DNA of 64,000 nucleotides. Origin: an uncultured Paracoccaceae bacterium. GTDB taxonomy: Bacteria; Pseudomonadota; Alphaproteobacteria; Rhodobacterales; Rhodobacteraceae. The notes beneath the pieces are model-generated. The model saw only the letters and a program-made list of their open reading frames with translations, had not been told where the DNA came from and searched no databases. The translations under genes were made by a program, and so were the position numbers. The number at the start of each line of letters is the position of its first letter. Position 1 is the stretch's first letter. Shown piece by piece: positions 17,722 to 27,335 of the stretch. Where the stretch lies: the NCBI GenBank assembly GCA_947492585.1, contig CANLND010000014.1, forward strand, positions 43,956 to 107,955, written 5' to 3'.

Positions 17722-18084
17722 CACGGTGATCTGTGGTTATGGGGCGCTGCTGGCGATCTTCTGCCGTATAATTGTGCAGCTATATCCTGTGTTTTACCAC
17801 ATATAATCAACTTTGGGCAGAAATGCGCGCATAATTCCATGAGGTTGGGCGCAGAACTGAGCATTTTAGGTCAAAATTCAATTTGGAAACCGGCCAGAAG
17901 CTGCAGGGCTGTTGTCTGCGTGGGCGCGGGCCACTAAAGGAGGGAGGCAGGAAGCCTGATCTTTCTTGATTGAACCGGATCCTTCAGGACGCGACGCGGT
18001 TTTTGCAAGGGAGACAGGGCCGTTTTCTGCATGCCTTTGGGGATCCCCCCGGTTGATTTTTACTGTCTATGGAACATTTTCCCG
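17722..18084. other. Intergenic region upstream of the tyrosine kinase gene
   Basis: No gene was found in these 363 bases. A perfect -10-like TATAAT is at 17802-17807 but has no matching -35 at 16-18 bases. The self-complementary GGGGATCCCC lies near 18039. A promoter for the kinase is expected here. Confidence 0.5.
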
Positions 18085-20226
18085 ATGAATGTACCCTCCG
18101 CGATTTCAAAGTCCCAGACATCCTCCGGCCCGATTGCCTCTCCGTCGCAGACCACGGCTGAGGATGAGGTTCTGGATCTTGGCGCCCTTTTAGCCACCCT
18201 GTGGCGCGGCAAATGGATCATTGCTGGGCTCACCACTGTGATGGTGCTCATGGGCGGGTATTACGCCTATGTGGCGGCGCCGCGTCTGTTCACCTCCAGC
18301 GCGGTGGTGATGCTGGAAACCAAACAAGAAGCGGTGGTGGACCTGCAAAGCGTGGTCACGGGATTGAGCGGTGACAGCACCGAGATCAACTCTGAACTTG
18401 AGGTGCTGCGCTCACGCGGGTTGATGGGGAAGGTGGTTGATAAGCTGAATCTGATCGACGACCCTGAGTTCAACGCAGATCTGGTGGCGCCGTCGGCTCT
18501 GGCGCAACTGAAAGAAACGATCAAATCGGCTGTGGGGGGCGGAAATGCTCCGGCCCGCCCGGATGACATTGCGGCGCAGATGACCCGTGACAGCGTGATT
18601 TCGGCGCTGCTGGAGACCAGCCGGGTGCGCAATGTGCCCAGTAGTTTGGTGTATCAGGTGACGGTGACCACGGAATCGCCGCTGAAATCCGCCCGGATCG
18701 CCGACACCATTGTTGATCTTTATATTCTCAACCAGATTGAAGTGAAATTTGAGGCCACCGAACAGGCCACCACCTGGCTGGCGGATCGGGTGGCTGAGCT
18801 GCAAACAGAGCTGGAGACCACCGAAGCGGAGGTGAGCGCCTTTAACAGCGCCACCACGTTGATTTCTCCGGAGGCGCTGCAGGCGCAGGAAATTCAGTTG
18901 AAGGATCTGCGCGAACGGATTGTTCTGGCAAAAACGGCAGATAAGACAGCCGCGGCGCGTTTTGCCGCAATGTCAGCGGCCCAAACCCCCGATCAAAAGG
19001 TCGAGGTGAGCAACGATCCACAATTGCACCGTTTGCTGGCGCAGATCGATGGGGCCCCCGAGGCGCAGGGTCAGTTTGATCTGGCCTTTCAGCGCCTGTT
19101 GGCCCGGTCGGCGCTAGAGGCGCGCCGGGCCCAGCAACAGGTGCAGGCTCTGAGCCTTTCCGAGACGGAGCTGACGGCCGAAATCACCCGTCAGAACAGC
19201 GATCTGATCACCCTGCAGCAGCTCACCCGTGAGGCCGAAGCGGTGCGTCTGCTTTACGAATATTTCCTGACCCGCCTGAAAGAGACCTCGGCACAGGAGG
19301 GCATTCAAAAAGCCGACAGCCGTTTGCTGTCGCGGGCGGTGGTGCCGGTGCTTCCCTCGGCGCCGCGTAAATCGCTGATCCTCGCCATGAGCGGCATATT
19401 GGGCCTGTTGATCAGCTCAGCTTTGGTCTTGGCGCGCGAAGCCTATCGTACGGGGTATCGCTCGGCCGAAGAGCTGGAGCGTAAAACAGGCTATAGCGTG
19501 CTGGGGCAGATCCCGTTGCATCCAGTGGGCAACCGCAAGGCGTTTTTGGAATATCTGGCCCAAAAACCCTCGTCTGGGCTGGCGGAATCCCTGCGCAACC
19601 TGCGCACGTCCTTGATGTTGTCCAATGTGGACCAACCGCCGCAGGTGGTGATGTTAACCTCCTCACTGCCCGGCGAAGGTAAGACGACCAATGCAATGGC
19701 CCTGGCGCAAAACTTTTCCGGGGTTGGCAAAAAGGTATTGCTGATCGAAGGCGACATCCGTCGCCGCACCCTGAGCGGTCTGGTGCAACAAAGCCAGGCC
19801 GGGGGCATCGTTGCGGTGCTGGCCGGCGAAAAGACACCACAAGAAGTGATTGCCCGCAGTGATCTGTTGGGCTGTGATGTACTGGCGTCGGAAGAGACCA
19901 GCGCCAATGCGGCGGATCTTTTTGCCTCGGAGCGGTTCAAAACGCTGTTGAAGGATCTGCGCGAGATCTATGATCTGATTGTGATTGATACGCCGCCGCT
20001 TTTGGCGGTGTCTGATGCACGCCTGATTGCTCCCAATACCGATGCGGTGTTGCTGGCGGTGAAATGGAGCGGCACGTCAGAGCAGGAAGTGACCGAAAGC
20101 CTGCGGTTGCTGCACACCGATAATCTGCGGCCGTCTGGTTTGATTTTGGGGCAGATTAATACCCGCAAGATGCAGAGCTATGGGTATAATTATGGCCGGT
20201 ATGGTGCAAAATACTACGCCAATTGA
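18085..20226 (+). CDS. Polysaccharide co-polymerase/tyrosine autokinase (Wzc/Etk type)
   Basis: A 713-residue inner-membrane protein from ATG 18085; an in-frame ATG at 18031 would add 18 residues and cannot be excluded. Residues about 30-75 hold the Wzz start and first membrane helix, then a coiled-coil periplasmic part, and a second helix near 430. The cytosolic BY-kinase has Walker [15 protein letters not shown], an A' motif [14 protein letters not shown] (one acidic residue where DxD is usual) and Walker [13 protein letters not shown]. The C-terminal tail carries six tyrosines in the last 16 residues, the usual autophosphorylation cluster. It controls polymer length and export together with an OPX protein. 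The YjbH/YjbF/Wza genes from 20947 are the likely partners, as in the gfc-etp-etk operon. Confidence 0.9.
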   Translation: MNVPSAISKSQTSSGPIASPSQTTAEDEVLDLGALLATLWRGKWIIAGLTTVMVLMGGYYAYVAAPRLFTSSAVVMLETKQEAVVDLQSVVTGLSGDSTEINSELEVLRSRGLMGKVVDKLNLIDDPEFNADLVAPSALAQLKETIKSAVGGGNAPARPDDIAAQMTRDSVISALLETSRVRNVPSSLVYQVTVTTESPLKSARIADTIVDLYILNQIEVKFEATEQATTWLADRVAELQTELETTEAEVSAFNSATTLISPEALQAQEIQLKDLRERIVLAKTADKTAAARFAAMSAAQTPDQKVEVSNDPQLHRLLAQIDGAPEAQGQFDLAFQRLLARSALEARRAQQQVQALSLSETELTAEITRQNSDLITLQQLTREAEAVRLLYEYFLTRLKETSAQEGIQKADSRLLSRAVVPVLPSAPRKSLILAMSGILGLLISSALVLAREAYRTGYRSAEELERKTGYSVLGQIPLHPVGNRKAFLEYLAQKPSSGLAESLRNLRTSLMLSNVDQPPQVVMLTSSLPGEGKTTNAMALAQNFSGVGKKVLLIEGDIRRRTLSGLVQQSQAGGIVAVLAGEKTPQEVIARSDLLGCDVLASEETSANAADLFASERFKTLLKDLREIYDLIVIDTPPLLAVSDARLIAPNTDAVLLAVKWSGTSEQEVTESLRLLHTDNLRPSGLILGQINTRKMQSYGYNYGRYGAKYYAN

Positions 20227-20260
20227 TCCCGGCTCAATTCGGGTCCATCCATGATGTGAA

Positions 20261-20295
20261 AAAGGCGCGGTCTGCAAGAGACCGCGCCTTTTTTG
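20261..20295. terminator. Bidirectional terminator between the kinase gene and the YjbE-like gene
   Basis: AAAGGCGCGGTCT (20261-20273) pairs perfectly with AGACCGCGCCTTT (20279-20291) around GCAAG. Runs of T on one strand and A on the other let it serve both convergent genes. Confidence 0.9.
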
Positions 20296-20318
20296 ATGTT
20301 GTTGGCCTGATCCAGAGA

Positions 20319-20624
20319 TCAGTTGCCCGTACTGACCGTGCTGGTTGTTGTTGTCGTGGTGGTGGTGGTGGTGCCACCACTGCCAGCCGCCGCAAGACCT
20401 GCGGCCGCCGCCAAAGCGCCAAGCGCAGGGGCAACCAAGGGTACAAAACCGGTCACACCGGCCGCCGCCGCACTCGCCGCAGCACCCGCATTCGCTGTAG
20501 CACCGGCATTCGCCGCAGTACCCGCATTCGCTGCAGCACCCGTATCCGCTGCGGGTGTCGCAGTGCCCTGGGCTGCCAGGCTGGTCGCGCTCAGCAACAA
20601 GGCCACAAGAGTTATCCTGATCAT
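20319..20624 (-). CDS. yjbE: YjbE/GfcA-like small secreted protein with Ala-rich repeats and a poly-Thr tail (copy 1)
   Basis: A 101-residue protein from the ATG at 20624, seven bases after AGGAG; the ATG at 20627 is too close. It has a signal peptide ending LAAQG, a middle made of ANAGAA/T-type units, a hydrophobic glycine/alanine helix (ALGALAAAAGLAAAG) and a terminal tract of ten threonines before STVSTGN. From memory, E. coli YjbE/GfcA has the same plan: signal peptide, Ala/Ser region, VGVALAATGGG-like segment and a Thr7 tail. It stands divergent from the YjbH-like gene at 20947, supporting the assignment. The molecular role of this family is not established; it is needed with its operon for exopolysaccharide or capsule formation. 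Very low complexity limits certainty. Confidence 0.68.
   Translation of the reverse strand: MIRITLVALLLSATSLAAQGTATPAADTGAAANAGTAANAGATANAGAAASAAAAGVTGFVPLVAPALGALAAAAGLAAAGSGGTTTTTTTTTTSTVSTGN
20471..20542. repeat. Four 18-bp tandem repeats inside the YjbE-like gene
   Basis: Units begin at 20471, 20489, 20507 and 20525. They follow the consensus CATTCGCYGCAGCACCCG with a few substitutions; a fifth degenerate unit follows. On the coding strand they give six-residue Ala/Asn/Gly/Thr units, so copy-number change would keep the frame. Confidence 0.8.
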
Positions 20625-20946
20625 CATCAATCTCCTAAACGCAGTTGTTTGCGTCTTATCATGTGCAACTCGCTCTGAGAATGCTGCACAGCGTAAAAGC
20701 CCGCGAAAGGTGCGGAAAACCGCCCTATGGTGGCACGTTTCATCCCGAGCACATAAGCCGGAATTCGCCGATTTCCTAGCCTTTGTTGGTTTTCCGGAGA
20801 CAAAGGAATTTAACAGGCGAAATTGGGGGAAAAATAGGCGGAATCAAAAGCAGATCGCGGATATTTGCAAAAAACCCAAATGTTGACGAGACAGTTTATT
20901 TAAAACCCGTTACAGGCTGTGAGAAGAGACAGAATTTTCAGGCAAA
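20625..20946. other. Divergent intergenic region between yjbE-like and yjbH-like genes
   Basis: There is no gene in these 322 bases. It is AT-rich near the yjbH side. A TTGACG is present at 20883 but no acceptable -10 follows at normal spacing. AGGAG for the minus-strand gene is at 20632-20636. GGAATTCGCCGATTTCC-like and GGCGGAATC-like GA/TC-rich words recur, but no clear operator could be defined. Confidence 0.5.
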
Positions 20947-23070
20947 ATGACCAATAATTTGTACAGTCAATTGTGTGGTGGAGCGCTGGCCACGGTGGCG
21001 TTCCTGTGCCCCGGGGCGCTGGCGGCGCAGACCGTTTCCAATTACGGCACACCCGGTCTGATTGAAATTCCAACGGCCGAGATGTTTGACGATGGGGCAT
21101 TGGTGTTTACCGGAGGCCTGCTGGACAGCACTCTGCGTGCCACCATGAGTTTTCAGCTGTTGCCTTGGGTGCATGGCAGTTTTCGCTATGGGGTGATCGA
21201 AGACTTTGATGGCAATGGTGTGCGCAATCGGTATGACCGCAGTTTTGATCTGCATTTCCGCCTGCGCGAAGAGACCCGCCGCGCCCCTGCGCTGACGCTG
21301 GGACTGCGCGATTTTGGCGGCACCGGCATTTATGCGTCAGAATATCTGGTGGCCACCAAAACCATCCGCAACCGGTTGAAAGTCACCGGCGGCATTGGCT
21401 GGGGCCGGCTGGCGGGGCGGGGCAGTTTTTCGAACCCATTGGGGGTTCTGGCGGATCGCTTTGACCGCCGCAACGCTGCCGATGATGGCGGGATCGCCAC
21501 CACCGGTCAGCTGGATTTTGGCAATTGGTTTCACGGCGAGGCTGCGTTGTTTGGCGGGGCCAGCTGGCAGGTCAATGACCGCCTGACCCTTTTGGCGGAA
21601 TATTCCCCGGATCTGTATGAATTTGAGAACGAGCGGATAGGCTTTGAGGTCAATTCTCCGTTTAATTTAGGGGTGCAATATCAGCTGAAAAATGGTGCCC
21701 AGCTGACCGGCAGCTATTCGTATGGCTCCACTTTGGGGCTTAGCTACAGCTATTTCATCGATCCGCGCCAAAGCGTCACGCCGGGTGGGCAGGGGGCGTC
21801 ACCGCCGCCGTTGCAGCCGTTGGATCAGGTCGCATTGGCCACGTGGAACCTGCCAGAAACGCCGGACCAGCCCGCGGCGCTGCGCAGCGCGCTGGAGCGC
21901 GGTCTGGACAATGAAGGCCTGCGATTGGTTGCGCAACGCCAGCGCGGCTCTCATGCCAGTGTCACCATTGAAAATGCCACCTATGGCCAGACCGCGCAGG
22001 CGGTGGGGCGGGCGGCGCGGGTGATGGCCAATACGCTGCCACCTGAGGTGCACACGTTTGACATTGCTTTGTCGGCCAATGGTATCCCCTTGAGCCGTAT
22101 TTCGCTGCGCCGGGCGGATCTTTATGAATTGGAACATGATGTGGATGGCACGTGGCGCAGTTTTGCCCGCGCAGAGATTTCTGACAGTGTCACCCTGGCG
22201 CGCGGAGATCTGACATCGGACAGTTTCCCAAATTTCACCTATCGTTTTGGCCCCTATTTTCAGGCGTCCTTCTTTGATCCGGACTCGCCCTTGCGGTATG
22301 AAGTGGGCGCCAATCTGGGACTGGATTACACGCTGGCGCCGGGTTTGAGCCTGTCGACAACCATTCGCTCGCCGTTCACCAGCACCATTGACGACACCGT
22401 GCGCGACAGCAATTCGCGCCTGCCAAGGGTGCGGTCGGACTGGGCGCGCTATGCCCGCCAATCCGACACCCGATTGGAGCAGCTAACGGCCGATTACATC
22501 TGGCGGCCCGGTCCCAATCTTTATGCCCGCACTTCGGCCGGCTATCTGGAAACCATGTTTGGCGGCGTCTCAGCGGAACTGTTGTGGTATCCGGTCAACA
22601 GCCGTCTCGCACTGGGAGCTGAGATGAACTATGTCAAACAGCGCGATTTTGACGTGTTGTTTGGCTTTCAGGATTACGAAATCGCCACGGGGCATGTCTC
22701 GGGCTATTATGATTTCCCCGGTGATTATCATGCCCAGATTGATGTGGGTCGCTATCTGGCGGGCGATTATGGTGCCACCTTTAGCCTCGATCGCGAGTTC
22801 CAGAATGGCTTTAAGATTGGCGGATTTTTCACGCTGACCGATGTTGGGTTTCGTGATTTCGGCGAGGGCTCTTTTGACAAGGGCATTCGTCTTGAAATCC
22901 CGGTGTCCTGGCTGACTGGACGCCCCACCCGCAACCGTCTGGGACAGGTGATCCGGCCGATCCTGCGCGACGGTGGCGCGCGGGTGAATGTGCGCAATCG
23001 CCTGTATGGTGTCGCCCGCGAAAGCCGTGGTCCGCAACTGGCCCGTGGTTGGGGGAGGTTCCTGCGATGA
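20947..23070 (+). CDS. yjbH: YjbH/GfcD-like outer-membrane exopolysaccharide protein (copy 1)
   Basis: A 707-residue exported protein with a signal peptide ending ALAAQ. The mature protein starts with the family hallmark NYGTPGLIEIPTAEMFDDGA, then many alternating beta strands. These include LTLGLRDFGGTGIYASEYL, LLAEYSPDLYEFENERIGF and the C-terminal FTLTDVGFRDFGEGSFDKGI. These features match the YjbH/GfcD (DUF940) family, predicted beta-barrel proteins of the outer membrane. Its stop overlaps the next ATG (ATGA), coupling it to the YjbF-like lipoprotein. A clear paralogue lies at 41439-43664 and shares the same start and end motifs. The family is linked to exopolysaccharide production or capsule export; its exact step is unknown. 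Confidence 0.88.
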   Translation: MTNNLYSQLCGGALATVAFLCPGALAAQTVSNYGTPGLIEIPTAEMFDDGALVFTGGLLDSTLRATMSFQLLPWVHGSFRYGVIEDFDGNGVRNRYDRSFDLHFRLREETRRAPALTLGLRDFGGTGIYASEYLVATKTIRNRLKVTGGIGWGRLAGRGSFSNPLGVLADRFDRRNAADDGGIATTGQLDFGNWFHGEAALFGGASWQVNDRLTLLAEYSPDLYEFENERIGFEVNSPFNLGVQYQLKNGAQLTGSYSYGSTLGLSYSYFIDPRQSVTPGGQGASPPPLQPLDQVALATWNLPETPDQPAALRSALERGLDNEGLRLVAQRQRGSHASVTIENATYGQTAQAVGRAARVMANTLPPEVHTFDIALSANGIPLSRISLRRADLYELEHDVDGTWRSFARAEISDSVTLARGDLTSDSFPNFTYRFGPYFQASFFDPDSPLRYEVGANLGLDYTLAPGLSLSTTIRSPFTSTIDDTVRDSNSRLPRVRSDWARYARQSDTRLEQLTADYIWRPGPNLYARTSAGYLETMFGGVSAELLWYPVNSRLALGAEMNYVKQRDFDVLFGFQDYEIATGHVSGYYDFPGDYHAQIDVGRYLAGDYGATFSLDREFQNGFKIGGFFTLTDVGFRDFGEGSFDKGIRLEIPVSWLTGRPTRNRLGQVIRPILRDGGARVNVRNRLYGVARESRGPQLARGWGRFLR

Positions 23071-23759
23071 AACACCTCTTGTCACGCGTCTTCTCGTTCA
23101 GGTCTGTCGGGCCGCTCCTGCGCCGGGTTTTGGCCCTGGCAAGCTGTGGTCTGTTGCTGGCCTGTGGTGAGGCCCGCGATGATCTGGATCTGTTTCGCGG
23201 TTCGATCAACAAAAACGCCCCTCGCTTTCATCCGCGCGCCAACCAGCTGGCCCTGCTGCGCCCCATTCCGCCGCGTCTGGAGGTCAGCTTTCCCAGCCGC
23301 GACCTGACCGGTGTCATGCTGCTGGAAAGCCAGCGCAACGGGGTCGACACCTGGCTGACGGCGGATGGCGCAACCATCACGTTGAACCAGGGTGTTTTGA
23401 CCTCTGCCAAAGGCTTTGGCTCTGGAATGACGGCGTCGGATTTGCGCCAGACGCGGACCCTATTGCAGCGCGGCGGCAGCGGCACCGTGGAACGGTTTCA
23501 CAGCTTCCTGAACGGCAATGATGACATCGAATTGCGCGCCTACAAATGTGAAATTGAGCCGGTGGGGCAAGAAGATATTTTCCTCCAAGGTAACCCGGTG
23601 CCCACCATCCGGGTGGAGGAGCGCTGCTTTGGTTTGAGCGCAGAATTCACCAATACCTACTGGATCCGTAAAACCTCGCCGAGCATTGTTCAGTCCTCTC
23701 AATGGACGGGTGACTTTCTTGGCAACCTCTTTATGAAGGTGGTGCCTGATGAGCTTTAA
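23067..23759 (+). CDS. yjbF: YjbF/GfcB-like lipoprotein (copy 1)
   Basis: A 230-residue protein from ATG 23067, which overlaps the YjbH stop and follows GGGGGAGG by eight bases. A basic N-terminus and hydrophobic core end in the lipobox LLLACG (Cys about 33), predicting an acylated periplasmic protein. The mature part is beta-rich with few recognisable motifs (WLTADGATITLNQGVLTSAKG, then RAYKCEIEP and a TYWIRKTSPSIVQSSQW end). The GfcB/YjbF family is defined by such a pattern and by its pairing with YjbH. The paralogue at 40747-41442 has the corresponding segment VHWVTEDQVSVSLRDGIL. It overlaps the next gene by 11 bases, so H-F-Wza form one transcript. Confidence 0.82.
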   Translation: MKHLLSRVFSFRSVGPLLRRVLALASCGLLLACGEARDDLDLFRGSINKNAPRFHPRANQLALLRPIPPRLEVSFPSRDLTGVMLLESQRNGVDTWLTADGATITLNQGVLTSAKGFGSGMTASDLRQTRTLLQRGGSGTVERFHSFLNGNDDIELRAYKCEIEPVGQEDIFLQGNPVPTIRVEERCFGLSAEFTNTYWIRKTSPSIVQSSQWTGDFLGNLFMKVVPDEL

Positions 23760-25164
23760 GAATTTGATGACCGGAGTGTGCAGCGTGCGCCGTTTTCCCC
23801 ATATCCTCAGTGCTTTGGCGCTGGTTGGCCTGACTGCAGGCTGTTCCACCATCTATCGCAGCTCTTCGGTGTCCGAAGGAGTATCGGACGCCGGTAAAGT
23901 ACGGGTGGTGGCGATGACCCCCGAGAGCGTTTTGATGGCCAACCGGGCCGCCTTTGCCCCCAAGACCCTGCCGGCGGTGTTTGAAATTTCCGCAGGCTCT
24001 GGTGCCGGAGCCAGCGGGCGTGGTCTGGGTCGGTTGCCGGCTCCGCCCTCGACCCAAACCGGTGCGCGTCAGGGGCTCAAACTGCTGCCTCCCAAACAGG
24101 TCAACCCCGGCCCCTACACCATTGGCGTAGGAGATGTTGTGGTCTTGTCGACCCCGTCCACCCAAGGCACCGTGGCGGAACTGTCTGGCCTGTTGGCTGC
24201 GCAAAACAGCCGCAACGGCTATACGGTGCAGGACGATGGATCGATCAACATTCCTGACGTGGGCCGGGTGCGCCTGTCGGGGCTCAGCGTCGATGAAGCA
24301 GAGGCGCTGTTGTTCCAGCGTCTGGTGGAAAACCAGCTGGATCCAACCTTTAGTCTGGAAGTGGCGGAATTCAATTCGCGGCGCGTCTCAATTGGGGGTG
24401 CGGTGGGGCAACCCGGCGTGCTGCCCATTACGCTGACCCCGCTGACCTTGGGCGAAGCGCTGGCCGCTTCGGGGTCGGTTTCGGTGGCGGATATTGATCT
24501 TAGCTCTGTGCGTATTTACCGCAATGGCACCATGTATCAGATCCCGCTTGAGGATCTTTATGCCCGTTCTGAATTGCAAAATCTGACGCTGTTGGCCGGG
24601 GATTCCGTATTTGTGGACAGCGACTATGACCTGAACCGCGCCGAGCGCTTCTTTGAACAACAGATTGTGCTGCGTCAGGCCACCCTTGCGGGACGAGAGG
24701 CTGCGCTCACGGAACTGTCGACGGCCCTGAACCTGCGGCGCGCGGATCTGAACGAGCAGCGCAGCAATTTCACCCAAGCGGTCGAATTGGACGCGGTGGC
24801 GCGCGATTATGTCTATCTAAGCGGTGAAGTGGACCGTCAGGGCCGCTTTACGCTGCCCTTTGGCCGCACGGCGTCTTTGGCAGATGCACTGTTTGGCACC
24901 GGCGGTGGCATTGCCAAAGAAACGGGTGATGCGTCAGAAGTTTACGTGCTGCGCGCCTCACAGGATATTCGTGAATTTGGCGCGGTGACGGCCTGGCACC
25001 TGAACGCGCGCAATGCGGCGCATCTGACGGTGGCTGCCAAATTTGAACTGCGCCCGGATGACATCGTGTTTGTTGCCGAAAACCCGGTCACCCGCTGGGG
25101 CCGTGTGATCAGTCAGATCACGCCGTCCCTGATCACCGCACCTGTCAATGCTTTGTCAGACTGA
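23749..25164 (+). CDS. Wza/GfcE-like outer-membrane polysaccharide export lipoprotein
   Basis: A 471-residue OPX protein. The signal peptide ends in the lipobox LTAGC (about residue 28). The export domain holds YTIGVGDVVVLSTP and VQDDGSINIPDVGRVRLSGL, followed by two SLBB regions (RRVSIGGAVGQPGVLPI and YVYLSGEVDRQGRFTLP). A segment rich in Gln/Arg/Ala (about 305-350) forms a coiled coil between them. This is the outer-membrane export channel type that works with a Wzc kinase. Position after YjbH-YjbF and near a kinase parallels GfcD-GfcE-Etp-Etk. It has an N-terminal insert of roughly 70 residues (KVRVVAMTPESVLMAN onward) before the export domain, longer than in E. coli Wza. Confidence 0.88.
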   Translation: MSFKNLMTGVCSVRRFPHILSALALVGLTAGCSTIYRSSSVSEGVSDAGKVRVVAMTPESVLMANRAAFAPKTLPAVFEISAGSGAGASGRGLGRLPAPPSTQTGARQGLKLLPPKQVNPGPYTIGVGDVVVLSTPSTQGTVAELSGLLAAQNSRNGYTVQDDGSINIPDVGRVRLSGLSVDEAEALLFQRLVENQLDPTFSLEVAEFNSRRVSIGGAVGQPGVLPITLTPLTLGEALAASGSVSVADIDLSSVRIYRNGTMYQIPLEDLYARSELQNLTLLAGDSVFVDSDYDLNRAERFFEQQIVLRQATLAGREAALTELSTALNLRRADLNEQRSNFTQAVELDAVARDYVYLSGEVDRQGRFTLPFGRTASLADALFGTGGGIAKETGDASEVYVLRASQDIREFGAVTAWHLNARNAAHLTVAAKFELRPDDIVFVAENPVTRWGRVISQITPSLITAPVNALSD

Positions 25165-25310
25165 CGAGATATGGCGCTTTTTTAACCTTTGCGCGGGTCT
25201 GAACATGATGTTTTGACGACATTTTGCTCAGATCCGGCCGGAGCGCTTGCCCCCGGCCGGCGCACGGCCTAATCGAAGACATAGACCAGCAGCCTTTTAG
25301 AGGCGGGACC

Positions 25311-26408
25311 TTGCAAAAACCAACCAAAATCCTTCACAGCTCCGAGACCGTCAAAGGCGGCATCGCCAGCTATATGCAGATCCTTGCGGAGATGCCCCAG
25401 ACCAATGTGGAGCAGATGTTTCTGCTGCCCTCTCATCATCGGGCGCATCTGTTGCCCGGTGATCCTCGGGTGCAGTCTTATCCGCAGGAAAAACGGGGCC
25501 TGGCGGGCTGTTGGCAACAGGCCAAACACCTGCGCCGGGCGTTGAAACGGGATCGGCCGGATATTTTATTCCTGCATTCAACCCTGTCTTTGGTGGCCCT
25601 GTTGCTGGTCAAACTGATGGGCGGTTGTCGCACCCCGGTGGTGTACTGTCCGCATGGCTGGGCGGTCAGCCGCTATGAAGACGGGCGGTTTAAATCCCGT
25701 CTGGTGGCCTGGGTCGAAGGCTGGCTGGTGTCCTTGCCGGATGTGACCGTCAATATTTCGCATCACGACCAACGTCTGGCAGAGCAGCTGCGCTATCGCG
25801 GCAAACATCTGCTGGTGGAAAACGCGGTGCGTGATCCTTTTGACGATGCGCAGGAAACCATGTTTGCCGAAGAGGCTGAGGCGCTGCATGTGCTGTTTGT
25901 TGGCCGCCTGGATCGCCAAAAGGGCTATGATATTCTGTTGCAGGCCTTTGAACAGGCGCGCGCCACGCGAAAAGACCTGCGCCTGCATGTGGTGGGCGAG
26001 GCGGTGCTGGCCAAAGGTCCAGCCGCCCCAGCCCCGGACGGCGTTGATCTGGTGGGCTGGGTCGACAGCGCCGTGTTGGACAGCTGGTATCGCTCCGCGG
26101 ATGTGCTGGTGGTGCCGTCGCGCTGGGAGGGATTTGGCATGGTGGTGGCCGAGGCCATGCGCAATGGCACGCCAGTGGTGTGCAGCGATCGCGGCGCCCT
26201 GCCTGATCTGGTGAGCGAGGGCAAAACCGGCCATATCGTGACCTTGGAGGCGGCGGCCTTGCGCGACTGTCTTGTGTCACTCGACAAAAGCAACCTGCGC
26301 GCCATGCGCCCAAATTGCGTAGACACGCACCGCGCCCGGTTCTCGGTGCAGCGGTTCCACAAAAATGTAAGCGACGTTTACAGCGGCATTCTGGAGATGG
26401 CCCGATGA
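25311..26408 (+). CDS. Glycosyltransferase family 4
   Basis: A 365-residue GT-B enzyme. I place the start at TTG 25311 because AGAGG lies seven bases before it and the protein then opens QKPTKILHSSETVKGGIASY, a normal GT4 beginning; the frame further upstream is Pro/Arg-rich and unlike the family. The C-domain starts at LHVLFVGRLDRQKGYDIL, and the donor site is EGFGMVVAEAMRNGTPVVCS. The HGWAVSRYEDGR loop lies in the N-domain. It would add a sugar to the lipid carrier. It opens a second assembly group with two sulfotransferases and a flippase; the next ATG overlaps its stop. Confidence 0.85.
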   Translation: MQKPTKILHSSETVKGGIASYMQILAEMPQTNVEQMFLLPSHHRAHLLPGDPRVQSYPQEKRGLAGCWQQAKHLRRALKRDRPDILFLHSTLSLVALLLVKLMGGCRTPVVYCPHGWAVSRYEDGRFKSRLVAWVEGWLVSLPDVTVNISHHDQRLAEQLRYRGKHLLVENAVRDPFDDAQETMFAEEAEALHVLFVGRLDRQKGYDILLQAFEQARATRKDLRLHVVGEAVLAKGPAAPAPDGVDLVGWVDSAVLDSWYRSADVLVVPSRWEGFGMVVAEAMRNGTPVVCSDRGALPDLVSEGKTGHIVTLEAAALRDCLVSLDKSNLRAMRPNCVDTHRARFSVQRFHKNVSDVYSGILEMAR

Positions 26409-27313
26409 GCGAAGACCTGTCCTGGCTTCCCAATTTTTTGATCCCCGGCGCGCCAAAAGCGGGCACATCGTCATTGCAGAAATGGATCGCGGACCATCCC
26501 GATGCCCACGGCTCGGTGGAAAAAGAGACCTATTTTCTGGTGGATCCCGGCACTCATATGTACCGCCCCGAGGCCCATATATCGGACGGGCTGCAGGGCT
26601 GGCGCAGCCAGTTTGACATCGCACCAGGCACCGCGCCCAAGGTGATCGTGGAATCCACCCCCGGCTATATCTATTATCAGACCGCGCTGCAGCATGTGCC
26701 TGATCTGCCCTCGGCCCCCAAATGCCTGTTTATGCTGCGTGAACCGGGGGCGCAGATCCATTCGCTTTATACGTATTTCCGCGACAACTGGGACTGGATC
26801 CCGGCGGATATGAGCTTTGCGGCCTTCATTGACGCCGCGCGCCGTCAGGATCACGATTTCAAAGGCAATGAGCTGGCGCGCCATGCGCTGGCCTATGCCC
26901 GCTATATTGATTTTCTGGACCCGTGGGCGGAGCGTTTGGGCCCGGATCGTATGATGGTGGCCACATTTGATGACTTGCTGGCGGATCAAAAAGGGCTGAC
27001 CAAACGGGTGGCCGATTGGGTGGGGTTGGATGCCAGCTTTTATGACACCTATGCCTTCCCCCGCGAAAACGAGACCTACACGCCGAAAAACCGCGCCCTG
27101 CAGAGCCTGAACGTGCGTCTGCGCAGCCATTTGCCCAAGGGCAAGCTGTATGATGCGGCGCGCAGCCTGTATCGGCGAATGAACACCACCAAAGGCCGCA
27201 GCCACTCCGAAACAGAGGCAGATCTGGCCCGCGCTCTGGGGCTGGAATTTGCCGAGGCCAACCGCCAGCTGGCCGCCCGCTTTGACCTGGACCTGTCGCA
27301 GTGGCCCAGCTGA
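26405..27313 (+). CDS. Sulfotransferase family protein
   Basis: A 302-residue protein from ATG 26405 (GGAG eight bases upstream, ATGA overlap with the previous stop). The PAPS 5'-phosphosulfate loop is PGAPKAGTSSLQKW near residue 13, and the 3'-phosphate element is LREPGAQIHSLYTYF near 112. The segment ESTPGYIYY between them is typical of bacterial carbohydrate and heparan-type sulfotransferases. The expected product is an O- or N-sulfated sugar in the repeat unit or polymer. This is the second of three sulfotransferases in the window. Confidence 0.83.
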   Translation: MSEDLSWLPNFLIPGAPKAGTSSLQKWIADHPDAHGSVEKETYFLVDPGTHMYRPEAHISDGLQGWRSQFDIAPGTAPKVIVESTPGYIYYQTALQHVPDLPSAPKCLFMLREPGAQIHSLYTYFRDNWDWIPADMSFAAFIDAARRQDHDFKGNELARHALAYARYIDFLDPWAERLGPDRMMVATFDDLLADQKGLTKRVADWVGLDASFYDTYAFPRENETYTPKNRALQSLNVRLRSHLPKGKLYDAARSLYRRMNTTKGRSHSETEADLARALGLEFAEANRQLAARFDLDLSQWPS

Positions 27314-27335
27314 ACGTTTGAGAAGGATTTAAGAC

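Noticed and set aside
20330..20400. ACC/ACA trinucleotide run as a possible non-coding microsatellite
   Set aside because: It lies in frame within the YjbE-like gene and encodes its Thr tail, a feature known for the family.
25233..25262. CCGGCCGG inverted copies after the Wza gene as a terminator
   Set aside because: The stem is possible but has no T-run and the word is self-complementary, so chance is likely in GC-rich DNA.
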